Source: an uncultured Eubacteriales bacterium (lineage in GTDB: Bacteria > Bacillota > Clostridia > Oscillospirales > CAG-382). From it: a DNA stretch of 62,644 nucleotides. Below, in pieces: positions 47,697 to 57,097 of the stretch; position 1 is the first letter of the stretch, and each line of letters starts with the position of its first letter. The position numbers and the translations under genes were made by a program. The DNA lies in contig CAKSCV010000017.1 of NCBI GenBank assembly GCA_934444645.1, positions 1 to 62,644 on the forward strand, written 5' to 3'. The notes beneath the pieces are model-generated. The model worked only from the letters and a program-made list of their open reading frames with translations, ran no database searches and was not told the origin of the DNA.

Positions 47697-50174
47697 TTAT
47701 TGAACGCGCGTCATTTTTGCATAGTTCCCCATGACTTTTTTTGTGCCGACGGAATCGAACATCACTTCATACAGCACATCGCCCGACAGCGGCTTGACGT
47801 CAAGCACCGTTCCGCTTCCGAAAATCGGGTGTGTGATGCGTTCGCCGACGGCAAACGGCTTGGAATAGGCTTGCACCGCTTCGGCTTTGGCGCGTTTTTC
47901 GGCTGCCTCGTGCGCCTTGACATAGGCATAGGCACCGCCGTAGGTGCGCATTTTCCCGTCTTTTTGGGTGTGCAGTCGACCGTTATCGGCATTCGTATCG
48001 GCGGAAGCGGCTTTCGGCTTTTGCGCGTTCGTGTATTCTTCCGCTTCAAAGGTATAGTCCGCGCCGCCTTCAAACCGACAGGTCTCTGCGGGAATTTCTT
48101 TTACAAAACGCGACACCGTGTGAAATTCGGTTCTGCCGAACACCATGCGGCTTTGGCAGTAGAGTATGTACAGCTCTTTTTGCGCACGTGTGATGGCAAC
48201 ATAGGCAAGGCGGCGTTCCTCCTCCATCTCCTCGTCGGAGGCTCCGATGGTCTGCGAGCCGGGGAATACACCTTCCTCCATGCCGGCAAGGAACACCACC
48301 GGAAATTCCAAGCCTTTGGCACTGTGCACCGTCATCATGACGGCGGCAGGCGCGTTTTGGTCGTAGTTGTCGATATCGGCAACAAGCGCAACCTCCTCCA
48401 AAAAGGATTCCAAGGACGCGTCGGGCGTGTTGTTTTCGTAGTTTACGGCATTGGACACAAGTTCCTTGACGTTGGCGGCACGGTCGGTGGATTCGATTTT
48501 GTCCTGTTCGGAAAGGGCTGCCAGATAGCCGGTCTTTTCGAGAACCTTCTCAACAAAAACGCCGATGGAAAGCGTGTGCAGATCCTCCCGAAGCCGATAC
48601 ATGGTTTCGGCAAACTGCGAAAGCTTGGAGGCCGCACGCGAAAGCGAGGGATATGCGGCGGCATGGAGTGCGATCTCGAGCATATCCTTGTTTTCGGCAA
48701 GTGCGATCTGCTCAAGCTCATTCACGGTCGTGTCGCCGATGCCGCGCTTGGGAACGTTAATGATGCGCTTCAGGCGCAGGTGGTCGCCGGGATTGGCAAG
48801 TACGCATAAGTAAGCGATAACATCCTTGATTTCCTTGCGCTCATAGAAGCGAAGACCTCCGATGATGCGGTAGGGAATGCCGCTTTTGGCAAACATGGAT
48901 TCAAGCGTGTTCGACTGAGCGTTCATGCGGTAGAGCACCGCAAAATCCGAAAATGTGTATTTTCCCGTGCCGACCAGCTCGACAATGCGGTTTACGATAT
49001 ACTGCGCTTCGCTGTTCTGATTGAAGCATTCGCGCACGGTGATTTTTTCACCGTCGGTGTTGCCGGTCCAAAGCGTTTTGCCCTTGCGCGTGCGGTTGTG
49101 GGAAATAACGCCGTTGGCGGCTGAAACGATAACGCCGGTCGAGCGGTAATTCTGTTCCAACTTGATGATTTTGGTGATCGGGAAGATTTGATCGAAATTC
49201 AGGATGTTGTCGATGGTCGCTCCGCGGAATTTGTAAATGCTTTGGTCGTCGTCGCCGACCACCATGATGTTGTTTTCGGCATTGCAGAGCAGCTTTGTGA
49301 GCTTGAACTGTGCCTTGTTGGTGTCCTGATACTCATCCACCAGAATGTAGCGGAATTTGTCGCGGTATTTTTCCAGAAGCTCAGTATCCTCCTCGAACAG
49401 CTTGACCGTGAGCAAAATCAGATCGTCAAAATCGAGGGCGTTGGCCATATGCTTGCGCTTCTCGTACTCTTTGTACAGGCGCAAAATCGTGCGGCGGCGC
49501 AGGTCGTGCGTGCTGATCGTTGCTTCATAATCCTCCGGAAGAAGCAGCTTTTCCTTGGCACGTGAAATTTCGTTCAGCACCGTTTTTGGCGGAAAGCTTT
49601 TGTCACTGACCTCAAATTCCTTGAGAATAGCGGTCATGAGCCGCTTTTGATCGTCGGTGTCGTAAATGGTGAAGCTCTTTTCGAAGCCGAGCCGGTCGAT
49701 ATACATCCGAAGAAGCTTTGCGCAGACCGAGTGAAAGGTGCCGGCCCAGATGTCAAGTGCCTGTTCGCCGAGAGCCTTTTCCAACCGCTCTTTGATTTCG
49801 CCGGCAGCCTTGTTGGTAAAGGTGATGGCAAGAATCTGATACGGGCGCACCGGATTTACGGCAAACGTTGCGAGCGCACTGTCCAAAAGCTCTCCGGAAA
49901 GCTCCGGCATTTGCGCAAGCGATTCCAGCTTTTCGATATACGGTTCAAACAGCATCCCCTCCGGCGTTTCGGCCGAATAATAGGCGTTTCCGTAGCGGAC
50001 AAGATAGTCGATGCGCCGGACAAGCACGGTGGTTTTGCCGCTTCCGGCGCCGGCAAGCACCAAAAGCGGGCCTTGCGCCGTAAAGACGGCTTCGCGCTGG
50101 CGGTCGTTGAGAAAGGCGTAGGCTTTGTCGAAAAGGGCGCGTTTGGCTCGAAGGAGCCGTTCGTTTAAGGTCAT
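47697..50174 (-). CDS. pcrA: ATP-dependent DNA helicase PcrA/UvrD
   Basis: 825 residues from ATG 50174, which has AAAGGA upstream; a longer frame begins at 50201 but lacks a site. All UvrD-type motifs are visible: Q-motif LNDRQREAV, Walker A GAGSGKTT (42-49), DEYQDTN, GDDDQSIYKFRGA, LEQNYRS, TVHSAKGLEFPVVFLAG and AITRAQKELYILYC. The C-terminus has a Tudor-like GERITHPIFGSGTVLDV that in PcrA contacts RNA polymerase. It unwinds DNA for repair, removes RecA and stalled polymerase, and helps rolling-circle elements replicate. Confidence 0.96.
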   Translation of the reverse strand: MTLNERLLRAKRALFDKAYAFLNDRQREAVFTAQGPLLVLAGAGSGKTTVLVRRIDYLVRYGNAYYSAETPEGMLFEPYIEKLESLAQMPELSGELLDSALATFAVNPVRPYQILAITFTNKAAGEIKERLEKALGEQALDIWAGTFHSVCAKLLRMYIDRLGFEKSFTIYDTDDQKRLMTAILKEFEVSDKSFPPKTVLNEISRAKEKLLLPEDYEATISTHDLRRRTILRLYKEYEKRKHMANALDFDDLILLTVKLFEEDTELLEKYRDKFRYILVDEYQDTNKAQFKLTKLLCNAENNIMVVGDDDQSIYKFRGATIDNILNFDQIFPITKIIKLEQNYRSTGVIVSAANGVISHNRTRKGKTLWTGNTDGEKITVRECFNQNSEAQYIVNRIVELVGTGKYTFSDFAVLYRMNAQSNTLESMFAKSGIPYRIIGGLRFYERKEIKDVIAYLCVLANPGDHLRLKRIINVPKRGIGDTTVNELEQIALAENKDMLEIALHAAAYPSLSRAASKLSQFAETMYRLREDLHTLSIGVFVEKVLEKTGYLAALSEQDKIESTDRAANVKELVSNAVNYENNTPDASLESFLEEVALVADIDNYDQNAPAAVMMTVHSAKGLEFPVVFLAGMEEGVFPGSQTIGASDEEMEEERRLAYVAITRAQKELYILYCQSRMVFGRTEFHTVSRFVKEIPAETCRFEGGADYTFEAEEYTNAQKPKAASADTNADNGRLHTQKDGKMRTYGGAYAYVKAHEAAEKRAKAEAVQAYSKPFAVGERITHPIFGSGTVLDVKPLSGDVLYEVMFDSVGTKKVMGNYAKMTRVQ

Positions 50175-50227
50175 GAAAGAGATCCTTTCTGAAAAAGACA
50201 ATCGGCGTAAAAGCGGAAAAGAGTAAG

Positions 50228-50255
50228 TTCGGGTGTACCGAACGATACACCCGAA
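50228..50255 (-). other. Intergenic stem-loop
   Basis: TTCGGGTGTA (50228-50237) pairs with TACACCCGAA (50246-50255). It lies between the nucleotide-sugar dehydratase gene (stop at 50268) and the helicase start. On the minus strand only a weak T-rich stretch follows, so this could be a weak terminator or mRNA-stabilising structure. Confidence 0.45.
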
Positions 50256-50267
50256 AGCGGTTTTGTG

Positions 50268-52202
50268 TTATTTTGCGGCGGTTGGCGCGGCGTGAACCTT
50301 GTCCGCTTCGGCGGTCGTTTCTTCGCTCGTTTCCGTTGTTCCCGCGTGATGGAAGGTCGGCACAAGCTCGGTGATTTTCTGTTCCAAGGAGGCAAGCATT
50401 TGTTCCTGCGTCAGCGTGTTGTCGTTGGCAATGCGGTATAGATCGTCCAGTTCGCCGTGAAGCCTGTTCTTGTCGAAATCCACGAAATGACCGATAAAAA
50501 TCTTGTCATTTTGCGTTTTTTCGAGATTTTCATCCTGCATCATGAGCTCTTCATACAGCTTTTCTCCCGGACGCAAGCCCGTATACTTGATTTTGATATC
50601 GATATCCGGCTTTTTGCCCGAAAGCAGGATAATGCGCTTGGCAAGATCGGCAATTTTCACGGGCTTTCCCATGTTGAGAACGAAAATTTCGCCGCCCTTT
50701 GCCTTGGCGCTTGCCATGAGCACAAGCTGCACGGCCTCGGGAATGGTCATAAAGAAGCGGATGATATCGGGATGGGTGACCGTGACCGGACCGCCCGAAG
50801 CGATCTGCTTGCGGAACAGCGGAATGACCGAGCCGTTAGACCCTAACACGTTCCCGAAGCGAACCGCCGAGAAAACGGTTCCTTTTCCGTTCAGGGATTG
50901 GATGACCATTTCGCACATACGCTTGCTGGCACCCATGATGTTGGTGGGATTGACGGCCTTGTCGGTGGAGATGAGAATGAACTTGGAAACACCGGTTTCG
51001 ATGGCGGCACGCGCCGTGTTATAGGTGCCGAAAACGTTGTTCTTGATGGCCTCTTGGGGCGAAACCTCCATGAGCGGCACGTGCTTGTGCGCGGCGGCAT
51101 GAATCACAATGTCGGGCTTGTATTCGGATAAGATGCTCTTGATGCGGTCATAATCGCGCACCGAAGCGATGATGGTGGAAAAATCGAGGTTTTTGCCGTA
51201 TTTGAAGCGCAGCTCCTGTTGAATGTCATAGGCGCTGTTTTCATAAATATCAACAATGATGAGCTTTTTCGGAGAATTGGAGGCGATCTGACGGCACAAT
51301 TCCGCACCGATGGAGCCGCCGCCGCCCGTTACAAGCACTGTTTTGCCTTGGATGAACGCGCTGACCTCTTCGTGGTTGACCTCGATCGGGTCACGTCCCA
51401 AAAGCTCGTCCATGGTGAAATCGCGCAGCTTTTCCACCACGCCGCTTTGCGTGGCATAAAAATCGGCAAGCCGCGGCAGCATTTTGATTTCGACGTCGAC
51501 GTCCTTGCAGTTTTCGAGAATGTGTGCGCGCTGCTTGTTGTCGGCAGAGGGAATGGCGACGATAATCAAATGGATGTTATGTTTTTTGCACAAGACCGGG
51601 ATGTCTTTATCTGAGCCTTCGATGGCAATGCCGCCGATCGAGCGGCCTTTTTTAGCCGGATCGCTGTCTACCGCCACGACCGGTTTAATGTGGTATTCCG
51701 GATGGTATTTCAATTCGGAAAGCAGCAAAAGGCACGCATGACCGCAGCCGACGATCAGCGTGTTTTGCAGAGCTCTTTTGGCATCCGGCTCCGCACGGTT
51801 GACATAGACGCGGTAAATGAGACGGGATAAAAGAAGCCCGAAGGCGGAGAGAAGCACGTTGACAACCAGAAAAGCGGCAGAAAACGATAGCCCGTCAAAA
51901 AGGAGACCTTCCAAAAGATTGCACCCGGCAAAAACGATTCCGGCAGCTAAAAACGCCGCAACAAAGCGCAGATATTCGCTGTATTGCGCATAGCGGTGAA
52001 TGACGCGGTACACACCGAACAGCTTGAAAACGACCGGGTATACCACAAGCAGCGTTGCCATAGTCACGAGCATTCGCACCGTTGGATAAGCGGAAATGCC
52101 GGCAACCGCATCCGGCAGAAATAAGCGGGTGATAAACAGACTGATTAACAACGTAAAATAGTCTAAAATGACTATGTATACGGTTCTCATTTTCGAACTC
52201 AT
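50268..52202 (-). CDS. Membrane-bound nucleotide-sugar 4,6-dehydratase (CapD/PglF-like)
   Basis: 644 residues. Four membrane helices fill the first ~125 residues. A CoA-binding-like Rossmann domain follows (TLIVGCGHACLLLLSELK), then the catalytic SDR-type domain: VLVTGGGGSIGAELCRQIA, FILISTDKAVNPTNIMGASKR with the Thr/Asp/Lys triad and FGNVLGSNGSVIP, and RPGEKLYEEL near the end. This is the UDP-N-acetylglucosamine 4,6-dehydratase type that starts synthesis of modified sugars for capsules, glycans or protein glycosylation. No glycosyltransferases are adjacent, so the pathway is not visible here. Confidence 0.93.
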   Translation of the reverse strand: MSSKMRTVYIVILDYFTLLISLFITRLFLPDAVAGISAYPTVRMLVTMATLLVVYPVVFKLFGVYRVIHRYAQYSEYLRFVAAFLAAGIVFAGCNLLEGLLFDGLSFSAAFLVVNVLLSAFGLLLSRLIYRVYVNRAEPDAKRALQNTLIVGCGHACLLLLSELKYHPEYHIKPVVAVDSDPAKKGRSIGGIAIEGSDKDIPVLCKKHNIHLIIVAIPSADNKQRAHILENCKDVDVEIKMLPRLADFYATQSGVVEKLRDFTMDELLGRDPIEVNHEEVSAFIQGKTVLVTGGGGSIGAELCRQIASNSPKKLIIVDIYENSAYDIQQELRFKYGKNLDFSTIIASVRDYDRIKSILSEYKPDIVIHAAAHKHVPLMEVSPQEAIKNNVFGTYNTARAAIETGVSKFILISTDKAVNPTNIMGASKRMCEMVIQSLNGKGTVFSAVRFGNVLGSNGSVIPLFRKQIASGGPVTVTHPDIIRFFMTIPEAVQLVLMASAKAKGGEIFVLNMGKPVKIADLAKRIILLSGKKPDIDIKIKYTGLRPGEKLYEELMMQDENLEKTQNDKIFIGHFVDFDKNRLHGELDDLYRIANDNTLTQEQMLASLEQKITELVPTFHHAGTTETSEETTAEADKVHAAPTAAK

Positions 52203-52262
52203 AGGTTTCGGATAGCTCCTTTGTGCAGATTGAGGCAGCGGGGATGACGGAGACTGTATGGG

Positions 52263-53036
52263 TTATTTTGTTTCGGATAAGCGCGCGTTGATAAACTCCT
52301 CGGCTTTTTCGAGGATTCTCTTATCGTGCCGGAAGTTCAAGGCCTCTAAGGCTTGATGAAACGGAAGAAGGCGGTATTCCGAAATTTCCATAATGCTCAT
52401 GCGTACATCCTCCGGATGAAAGGAAGCGAGAAAATAGATGGCTTTTTTTCGGATAAAGTTGTTGATCTTGTAGTTGTAGAATTCGCGGAAGCCGTCGATG
52501 ATTTCGGTATGTACGCCGGTTTCCTCGTAAATTTCGCGCAAAGCAGTCTGCTTTTCGGTTTCGCCGTATTCGATGTGTCCCTTCGGAAAACCGATGTGGC
52601 CGGATATGTTGGTGATGAGAATGTATTTCCGAACGCCCTCATCCTCGGTATACAGCACTGCGCCGCAGCTTTTTTCGTAATAACAGATGAATTCGGCGGA
52701 GTCCTTCGGAATAAAGCGTTCGGTCAAACGGGCGATGTTCGGTTCGTAATAAATGCTGTTTTCGCGCGCGGCGATGAGAATATCGTCTTTTTCTCCGGCT
52801 TTGTCGTGCGCAAGGGCAATGATTTGGGCATTAAACTTGTTGACCGGAAAATTCTCGCCGATGAGGATAACCTCTTTAACGCCGTATTTGCCGAGCGTCG
52901 TATAACCGAAATTGAGAAAACCGGCGAAGCGGCCGTCCAAAAAAGCGCGATAGGATTTTTTTACGTTTACCGTGCAGGTAAGGCCGAGTACCTGTCTTGC
53001 ATAGTTTTTCGCAGAAAAATCGTTGAGATTGGCCAT
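52263..53036 (-). CDS. NUDIX hydrolase with unknown N-terminal domain
   Basis: 257 residues from ATG 53036 (AGGAG upstream); the long upstream frame includes the promoter. The C-terminal ~130 residues are a NUDIX fold with the box GHIEYGETEKQTALREIYEETGV and the upstream SCGAVLYTED...RKYILITNISGHIGFPKG, like diadenosine tetraphosphate hydrolases. The N-terminal ~110 residues (RAFLDGRFAGFLNFGYTTLGKYGVKEVILIGEN and following) form a separate alpha/beta domain I do not recognise. Hydrolyses nucleoside diphosphates linked to other groups; the exact substrate is unknown. Confidence 0.87.
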   Translation of the reverse strand: MANLNDFSAKNYARQVLGLTCTVNVKKSYRAFLDGRFAGFLNFGYTTLGKYGVKEVILIGENFPVNKFNAQIIALAHDKAGEKDDILIAARENSIYYEPNIARLTERFIPKDSAEFICYYEKSCGAVLYTEDEGVRKYILITNISGHIGFPKGHIEYGETEKQTALREIYEETGVHTEIIDGFREFYNYKINNFIRKKAIYFLASFHPEDVRMSIMEISEYRLLPFHQALEALNFRHDKRILEKAEEFINARLSETK

Positions 53037-53099
53037 GGATTCATCTCCTGTATTGCAGAAAGGGTGCGCAAAGGCAAAAGCACCCCATTTATAATGACT

Positions 53100-53128
53100 A
53101 TTATAGCACATTTTCCATCGGCAGTCAA
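53100..53128 (-). promoter_or_regulatory. Promoter of the NUDIX gene
   Basis: Minus-strand TTGACT (53128-53123), 17-bp spacer, TATAAT (53105-53100). Confidence 0.87.
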
Positions 53129-53200
53129 CAGTGAATGCGCACTTTTTGAAATTTTGTTACAGGACATGGTGTAAACAAGGCGGCAGGGAGGTACGGCGGC

Positions 53201-53290
53201 ATGCTTTCGGGCGGCAAAAAACAGCGCATTTCGATTGCCCGTGTACTTTTGAAAAAATGCGCCGATCGTCCTTCTCGGCGAAGCGACCGG
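53201..53290 (+). pseudogene. Fragment of an ABC exporter ATPase
   Basis: MLSGGKKQRISIARVLLKK in one frame is the ABC signature of exporter-type ATPases. After a one-base shift the same strand reads NAPIVLLGEATGGL, the Walker B with Gly in place of the catalytic-loop Asp (normally LLDEATS). The frameshift and the missing rest show a decayed remnant of about 30 codons. Confidence 0.6.
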
Positions 53291-53299
53291 CGGCTTATT

Positions 53300-53770
53300 T
53301 TACAGATATTTCCGAAGAAGTTCCATGAGTTCATGCACGGTGGCTTTGCCGGAGAGCTTGCACAGCCGTCTTAACCGGTAGTAAAGCGTGCCCTCCGAGA
53401 TAAAAAGCTTTAGCGCGATGCTGACGCGGCTCTCTCCCTTCGAAAGGCAGTCCAGTATGCGAAAATCGGTGTCGTCACAGCAGATCAGACAGTTCTCGAG
53501 GTCGGTGACTTCGCTTACGGTTTTGTCCGCGTAAAAATTGAACGGCCTGTCATTGCCGTGTTCCGCAGAGGGGAGAATTTCGGGGAGCTGCCTGTATTCC
53601 GTCGAGGCGTTCCGAAAAAATTCTGCGCGAACGCGGACGACGGCGTTTACGTCTGCCGGATTTTTCGACAGGTAGCTCCAAAGCTCGGCACACTGACGTC
53701 CGAGCTCCTCATAATCGACGGTGAAGGTCGAGATTCCCGGCGAGAAAATTCTTTCGCATATTCCGGTCAC
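53300..53770 (-). CDS. LuxR-like helix-turn-helix protein, possibly 5'-truncated
   Basis: 156 residues from a GTG with no clear ribosome binding site; the upstream frame closes with TAG immediately before. The C-terminal ~65 residues are a LuxR-type helix-turn-helix: TDFRILDCLSKGESRVSIALKLFISEGTLYYRLRRL and VHELMELLRKYL. The N-terminal part is polar and helical. It may be the remaining half of a longer regulator. It sits among gene remnants, which makes truncation likely, but the C-terminus looks intact. Confidence 0.55.
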   Translation of the reverse strand: MTGICERIFSPGISTFTVDYEELGRQCAELWSYLSKNPADVNAVVRVRAEFFRNASTEYRQLPEILPSAEHGNDRPFNFYADKTVSEVTDLENCLICCDDTDFRILDCLSKGESRVSIALKLFISEGTLYYRLRRLCKLSGKATVHELMELLRKYL

Positions 53771-53842
53771 GGACTATCCGCTGATGCTGACCTTCGGAGA
53801 TTTCGCAAAGCTCACACCGAACGGCACAGTGACCGGTCATTA
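53718..53842 (+). pseudogene. Possible 3' remnant of an unidentified gene
   Basis: The plus strand reads VKVEIPGEKILSHIPVT, then DYPLMLTFGDFAKLTPNG and a TAA at 53840-53842, directly followed by a terminator-type hairpin. A clean ending before a terminator suggests the last ~40 codons of a real gene, but it overlaps the start of the minus-strand HTH gene and has no start. Low confidence. Confidence 0.3.
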
Positions 53843-53853
53843 AAAACACACAG

Positions 53854-53905
53854 AGCAAAAAAGCAGCAGAGACGACAAAAACGGTCATCTCTGCTGCTTT
53901 TTGCT
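53854..53905. terminator. Strong bidirectional hairpin terminator
   Basis: AGCAAAAAAGCAGCAGAGA (53854-53872) pairs with TCTCTGCTGCTTTTTGCT (53888-53905) except for one extra A. Confidence 0.75.
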
Positions 53906-54058
53906 TAGCAGAAAAAGGAATACAAACCGGAAACGAAAGAATTGATTCCGGCTTTTAATACAAGAAAAGACTGTCCGCAGGCAACGCGGGCAAGAGCTTT
54001 TGCGCACAATAAGCGGTTATTCTTTGTTTTACCGTATAGTTTCGGGGTGACAATACCG

Positions 54059-55675
54059 TTATCTGCTGTCCTTTCTTTCATTTTTTATATAAATTGACGC
54101 AAAATTCAGAAGCTGCTTTTTTGAGGAAACGCCAAGCTTGCTGTAAATATTCCCGTTATGGTATTTCAGTGTGCTCTCCTTAACCTCCATAATCTGTATA
54201 ATCTCAGGAACAGTTTTTCCTTCCAGATACAGGTCAAATATTTCTCTCTCTTTGGAGGTAAGGCTGCGTATGCCCGAGCAGAAATGCTCGTAATCGTCCT
54301 GTACGATGATGTTTTTATGCTCTTTTATCAGGCGCTTGTTCTCGTTTCGGATGCACTCAATCTCACTTTGTGACTGCTCGTTTTTTTCGGAAAGCTCATC
54401 GATCGATTTTTGGTGTTCGCTGTCTTTTTGAGAGAGAAAAGCAAACAAATCGTCTATTTCAAAAAGGCCGCTTTGGCTTTCGACGGCTTGCAATTTTTCA
54501 GATTGTTTGATTTTGTCAAGCGATTCTTTTATCGGAAAGATAAATCTTTTTGAGAAATACAGGCTCAGGCTTAAAACTGCAAAGCCCGAAACAAGAATTA
54601 TAAGTATCAGCTGCACCGTGCTTTTCGTTTCCTGCCGGAAATAATCCGCATACGGCATCATAACCGTAACCGAATAGGGCGTGTTCTCGGAATAGAGAGC
54701 TGTGCTTCTCGTCATGCCAATATAGGCTCCGTGTTCGTTTTTCAGAGCGACAAGACCCTTTTTCAAAGGCTTAATCTTGAGGGAAGCCTTCGGAGCAAGG
54801 AAATATCCGTTTTTCGCTCCGCAGCTCAGACTTTCTCGGATGTTGATTTCTGTATCGTCCGAGCGCGAAAAGATACAGGTTATGTGCGGAAGCGTGGTCG
54901 GCTGTGCGTGTACAGACTTAAAAACACTCTCGTTTACTTCAAATCCGCAGATGCCGTAAACGCTGCCTTGTGCACCTCTGATCGGAAGCGCAACAAGCAT
55001 AACACGCTCCGATGTCCCCGGAAGGGTTATAATATTGCAGAGATGAGCGGCTTTTTCAAGCGGCTCGGCGGTATCCGAAAGAATTTCCTCAAAATTCGGG
55101 AATCCCGCAGAGTCAAATTCCAAATGCCATTTTCGGTGAGGCATAATGCCTTTGTTTATGGCAGCCTTCACATTTCCTCTGTAAAGGAGCATTGTTTCCT
55201 TGTCCGTTGTTCCGAACAGATCCTGATTAAGATACACGCCTGCTTTTGAGCCGCTTGTACCTGTTTGAGACGCATTCAGCAGAATAAACGCACCGGAGCA
55301 GTCTGTCTTTAAAAGCTCCTCTTTCAACAAATCAATATAACCGTCCTCCAGAGCGTTGATATGTAAAGAAGAATTCTGAACGCTGCTGAAATCTGTATTT
55401 TCCGCATTAAGATATTTCTCGGTAAGCTGTGCGGCTTTTTCGGAAAGCTGCGCGCCGCGCAGGGTAATATCGTTGTAGTAAGAGGTCATTTCCCGGTTGA
55501 AGAATTCGATCTGAAGGCTCAATATATCCGAAATTTTATCCGCAGTTGTCGAAAAGCGACCGAACAGAAAGAGAAAAGCCGCAAATATAAGCAACAAAAC
55601 AATTGCCAGGATAAACATATATCCAAACAGCTTTTTTTGCATAGACTGTTTTTTTTTCATCACCGATATTTGCAT
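54059..55675 (-). CDS. Membrane-anchored LuxR-type regulator with extracellular sensor
   Basis: 538 residues from ATG 55675 (GAGGG upstream); the frame open further upstream begins with TTG and overlaps nothing needed. One membrane helix (about residues 20-42, MFILAIVLLLIFAAFLFLFG), an extracellular sensor region of about 290 residues, a second helix (STVQLILIILVSGFAVLSLSLY), a HAMP/coiled-coil linker (KESLDKIKQSEKL and EHQKSIDELSEKNEQSQSEI), and a C-terminal LuxR helix-turn-helix (LTSKEREIFDLYLEGKTVPEIIQIMEVKESTLKYHNGNIY). No kinase domain: it is a one-component membrane transcription factor. It follows the solute-binding lipoprotein by 13 bases, suggesting that the lipoprotein feeds the sensor. 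Confidence 0.88.
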   Translation of the reverse strand: MQISVMKKKQSMQKKLFGYMFILAIVLLLIFAAFLFLFGRFSTTADKISDILSLQIEFFNREMTSYYNDITLRGAQLSEKAAQLTEKYLNAENTDFSSVQNSSLHINALEDGYIDLLKEELLKTDCSGAFILLNASQTGTSGSKAGVYLNQDLFGTTDKETMLLYRGNVKAAINKGIMPHRKWHLEFDSAGFPNFEEILSDTAEPLEKAAHLCNIITLPGTSERVMLVALPIRGAQGSVYGICGFEVNESVFKSVHAQPTTLPHITCIFSRSDDTEINIRESLSCGAKNGYFLAPKASLKIKPLKKGLVALKNEHGAYIGMTRSTALYSENTPYSVTVMMPYADYFRQETKSTVQLILIILVSGFAVLSLSLYFSKRFIFPIKESLDKIKQSEKLQAVESQSGLFEIDDLFAFLSQKDSEHQKSIDELSEKNEQSQSEIECIRNENKRLIKEHKNIIVQDDYEHFCSGIRSLTSKEREIFDLYLEGKTVPEIIQIMEVKESTLKYHNGNIYSKLGVSSKKQLLNFASIYIKNERKDSR

Positions 55676-55688
55676 AACAATCCCTCGT

Positions 55689-57011
55689 CTACTTTGCAAA
55701 GAGCTTTTGCCAAAGTTCGTCAGAAAGCGTTTCGGTTGGTGTGCCGCTTATCACAAAACGTTTCTGTTCGTTTCTTAAATAATTGTAAAATGCGTAAACG
55801 CGGCTGTAATATGCGGGACTTTGCTGTTCCGATAAAACCTCCGAGCTGTCCTTCGCTTTTTTTAAAGCCGAATAGAGCTTTTCGTAATCGGCGGTTTTAA
55901 AGCGGTAGTCGTCTATTTTGTCAAATGCACCGTTTGTAACCGGCATATAACCCGTTTGGCATACAAAATCAAGATTTCTCTCCGGTTCGGTGAGCCATTT
56001 GGCAAAAATCACTGCCGCCTCTGCTTTTTGACTTGAGGTTTTATATGCGCAAAGACCGACTCCGGCTTGCGTGATATACGGCTTTTTTCCGCTTTCTGTG
56101 GGCAGAGGCAGTATCTCCAGAGCCATCGGCTCGCTCGTTCCGTCCTCATATGTCACGGTATCATTATAGTAAAGAATGGCGGCGGACGAGCCTATGCCGG
56201 CTACAACCTCGCCTGTCATCACCTGTGTGTTTGAATAGAGATTTGAAAGCATGATATGCCCTTTTGCAAGCGAATCCGCAAATTTCATGAAAGTTTGCTT
56301 GAAAATCACGTTTGACGGGTCATAGAATCCGTTGTCGGCAAAAATATTTCCTGCGCCGCTTTCCGTAGCCGCAAGTTCAATGGCGCGCAGCGGATAATCG
56401 AAAGCGCAGAACGGTTTTCCGCCGGACCAGTCGTAGAATTTTGCAGCAGCGTCAAAAAATCCGTCCCAATCGGACAGTGATTCATAGGTAACGCCCGTAT
56501 CGGCTGAAAAGCGTTCAAACTGACCTCCGGCGATGAATAAAAGATGCGTGGATTTGGACACCGGGAACACGGACAGCTTTCCGTCTGCCGTGCCGTCCTC
56601 CAAAAACCCCGGAACGTATGCCGAAAGCTCTTTTTCGGAAAAATATTCGTTCCAGTCAAGTAAACAATCCGTTCCAAGCTCCAGCGCGTTGCTTTTGTGT
56701 GCAAAGAAAAGGTCGGGCATTTCGGCGGAACCGGGAATCTTATTATGTGCGTCAAGCAGTTTTTCGCCTATTTTGGATGCGTTGGACATTGCCGTGACAT
56801 TGATAATAATGCCTTTTTCCATGCCAACTGTCTCGTTAAATTCGTCAATAAGCCGATTCATCGGCGAATCCGCTTGTTCTCCGTAAACGTGCCACATTGT
56901 AAGCGTAACGGGTTTGTTTTTATCAAGTTCCGATTTTTTGCAGCCGGAAAGGCAGCATATTGATATGCTGAAAATGAGTAAAAGCAAAAACAATTTTCTT
57001 GCTGATTTCAT
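55689..57011 (-). CDS. Extracellular solute-binding lipoprotein (family 1)
   Basis: 440 residues from ATG 57011 (GGAGG upstream). The lipobox LSGC places the lipid on Cys24. The mature protein has the family 1 sugar-binding fold: VTLTMWHVYGEQADSPMNRLIDEFNE, NVTAMSNAS, DLFFAHKSNALEL and FAKWLTEPERNLDFVCQTGYMPVT. There is no permease or ATPase gene nearby. Instead a membrane-anchored LuxR-type regulator follows, so the protein may act as a ligand receptor for signalling rather than for uptake (inference). Confidence 0.87.
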   Translation of the reverse strand: MKSARKLFLLLLIFSISICCLSGCKKSELDKNKPVTLTMWHVYGEQADSPMNRLIDEFNETVGMEKGIIINVTAMSNASKIGEKLLDAHNKIPGSAEMPDLFFAHKSNALELGTDCLLDWNEYFSEKELSAYVPGFLEDGTADGKLSVFPVSKSTHLLFIAGGQFERFSADTGVTYESLSDWDGFFDAAAKFYDWSGGKPFCAFDYPLRAIELAATESGAGNIFADNGFYDPSNVIFKQTFMKFADSLAKGHIMLSNLYSNTQVMTGEVVAGIGSSAAILYYNDTVTYEDGTSEPMALEILPLPTESGKKPYITQAGVGLCAYKTSSQKAEAAVIFAKWLTEPERNLDFVCQTGYMPVTNGAFDKIDDYRFKTADYEKLYSALKKAKDSSEVLSEQQSPAYYSRVYAFYNYLRNEQKRFVISGTPTETLSDELWQKLFAK

Positions 57012-57097
57012 ACTTAGATTCCTCCGTGATATGATTTGATGATTTTTTTCCGTTTCTCCTGTTTTATGCCGGTAAGTTGCCAACAGATGTAATCAAT

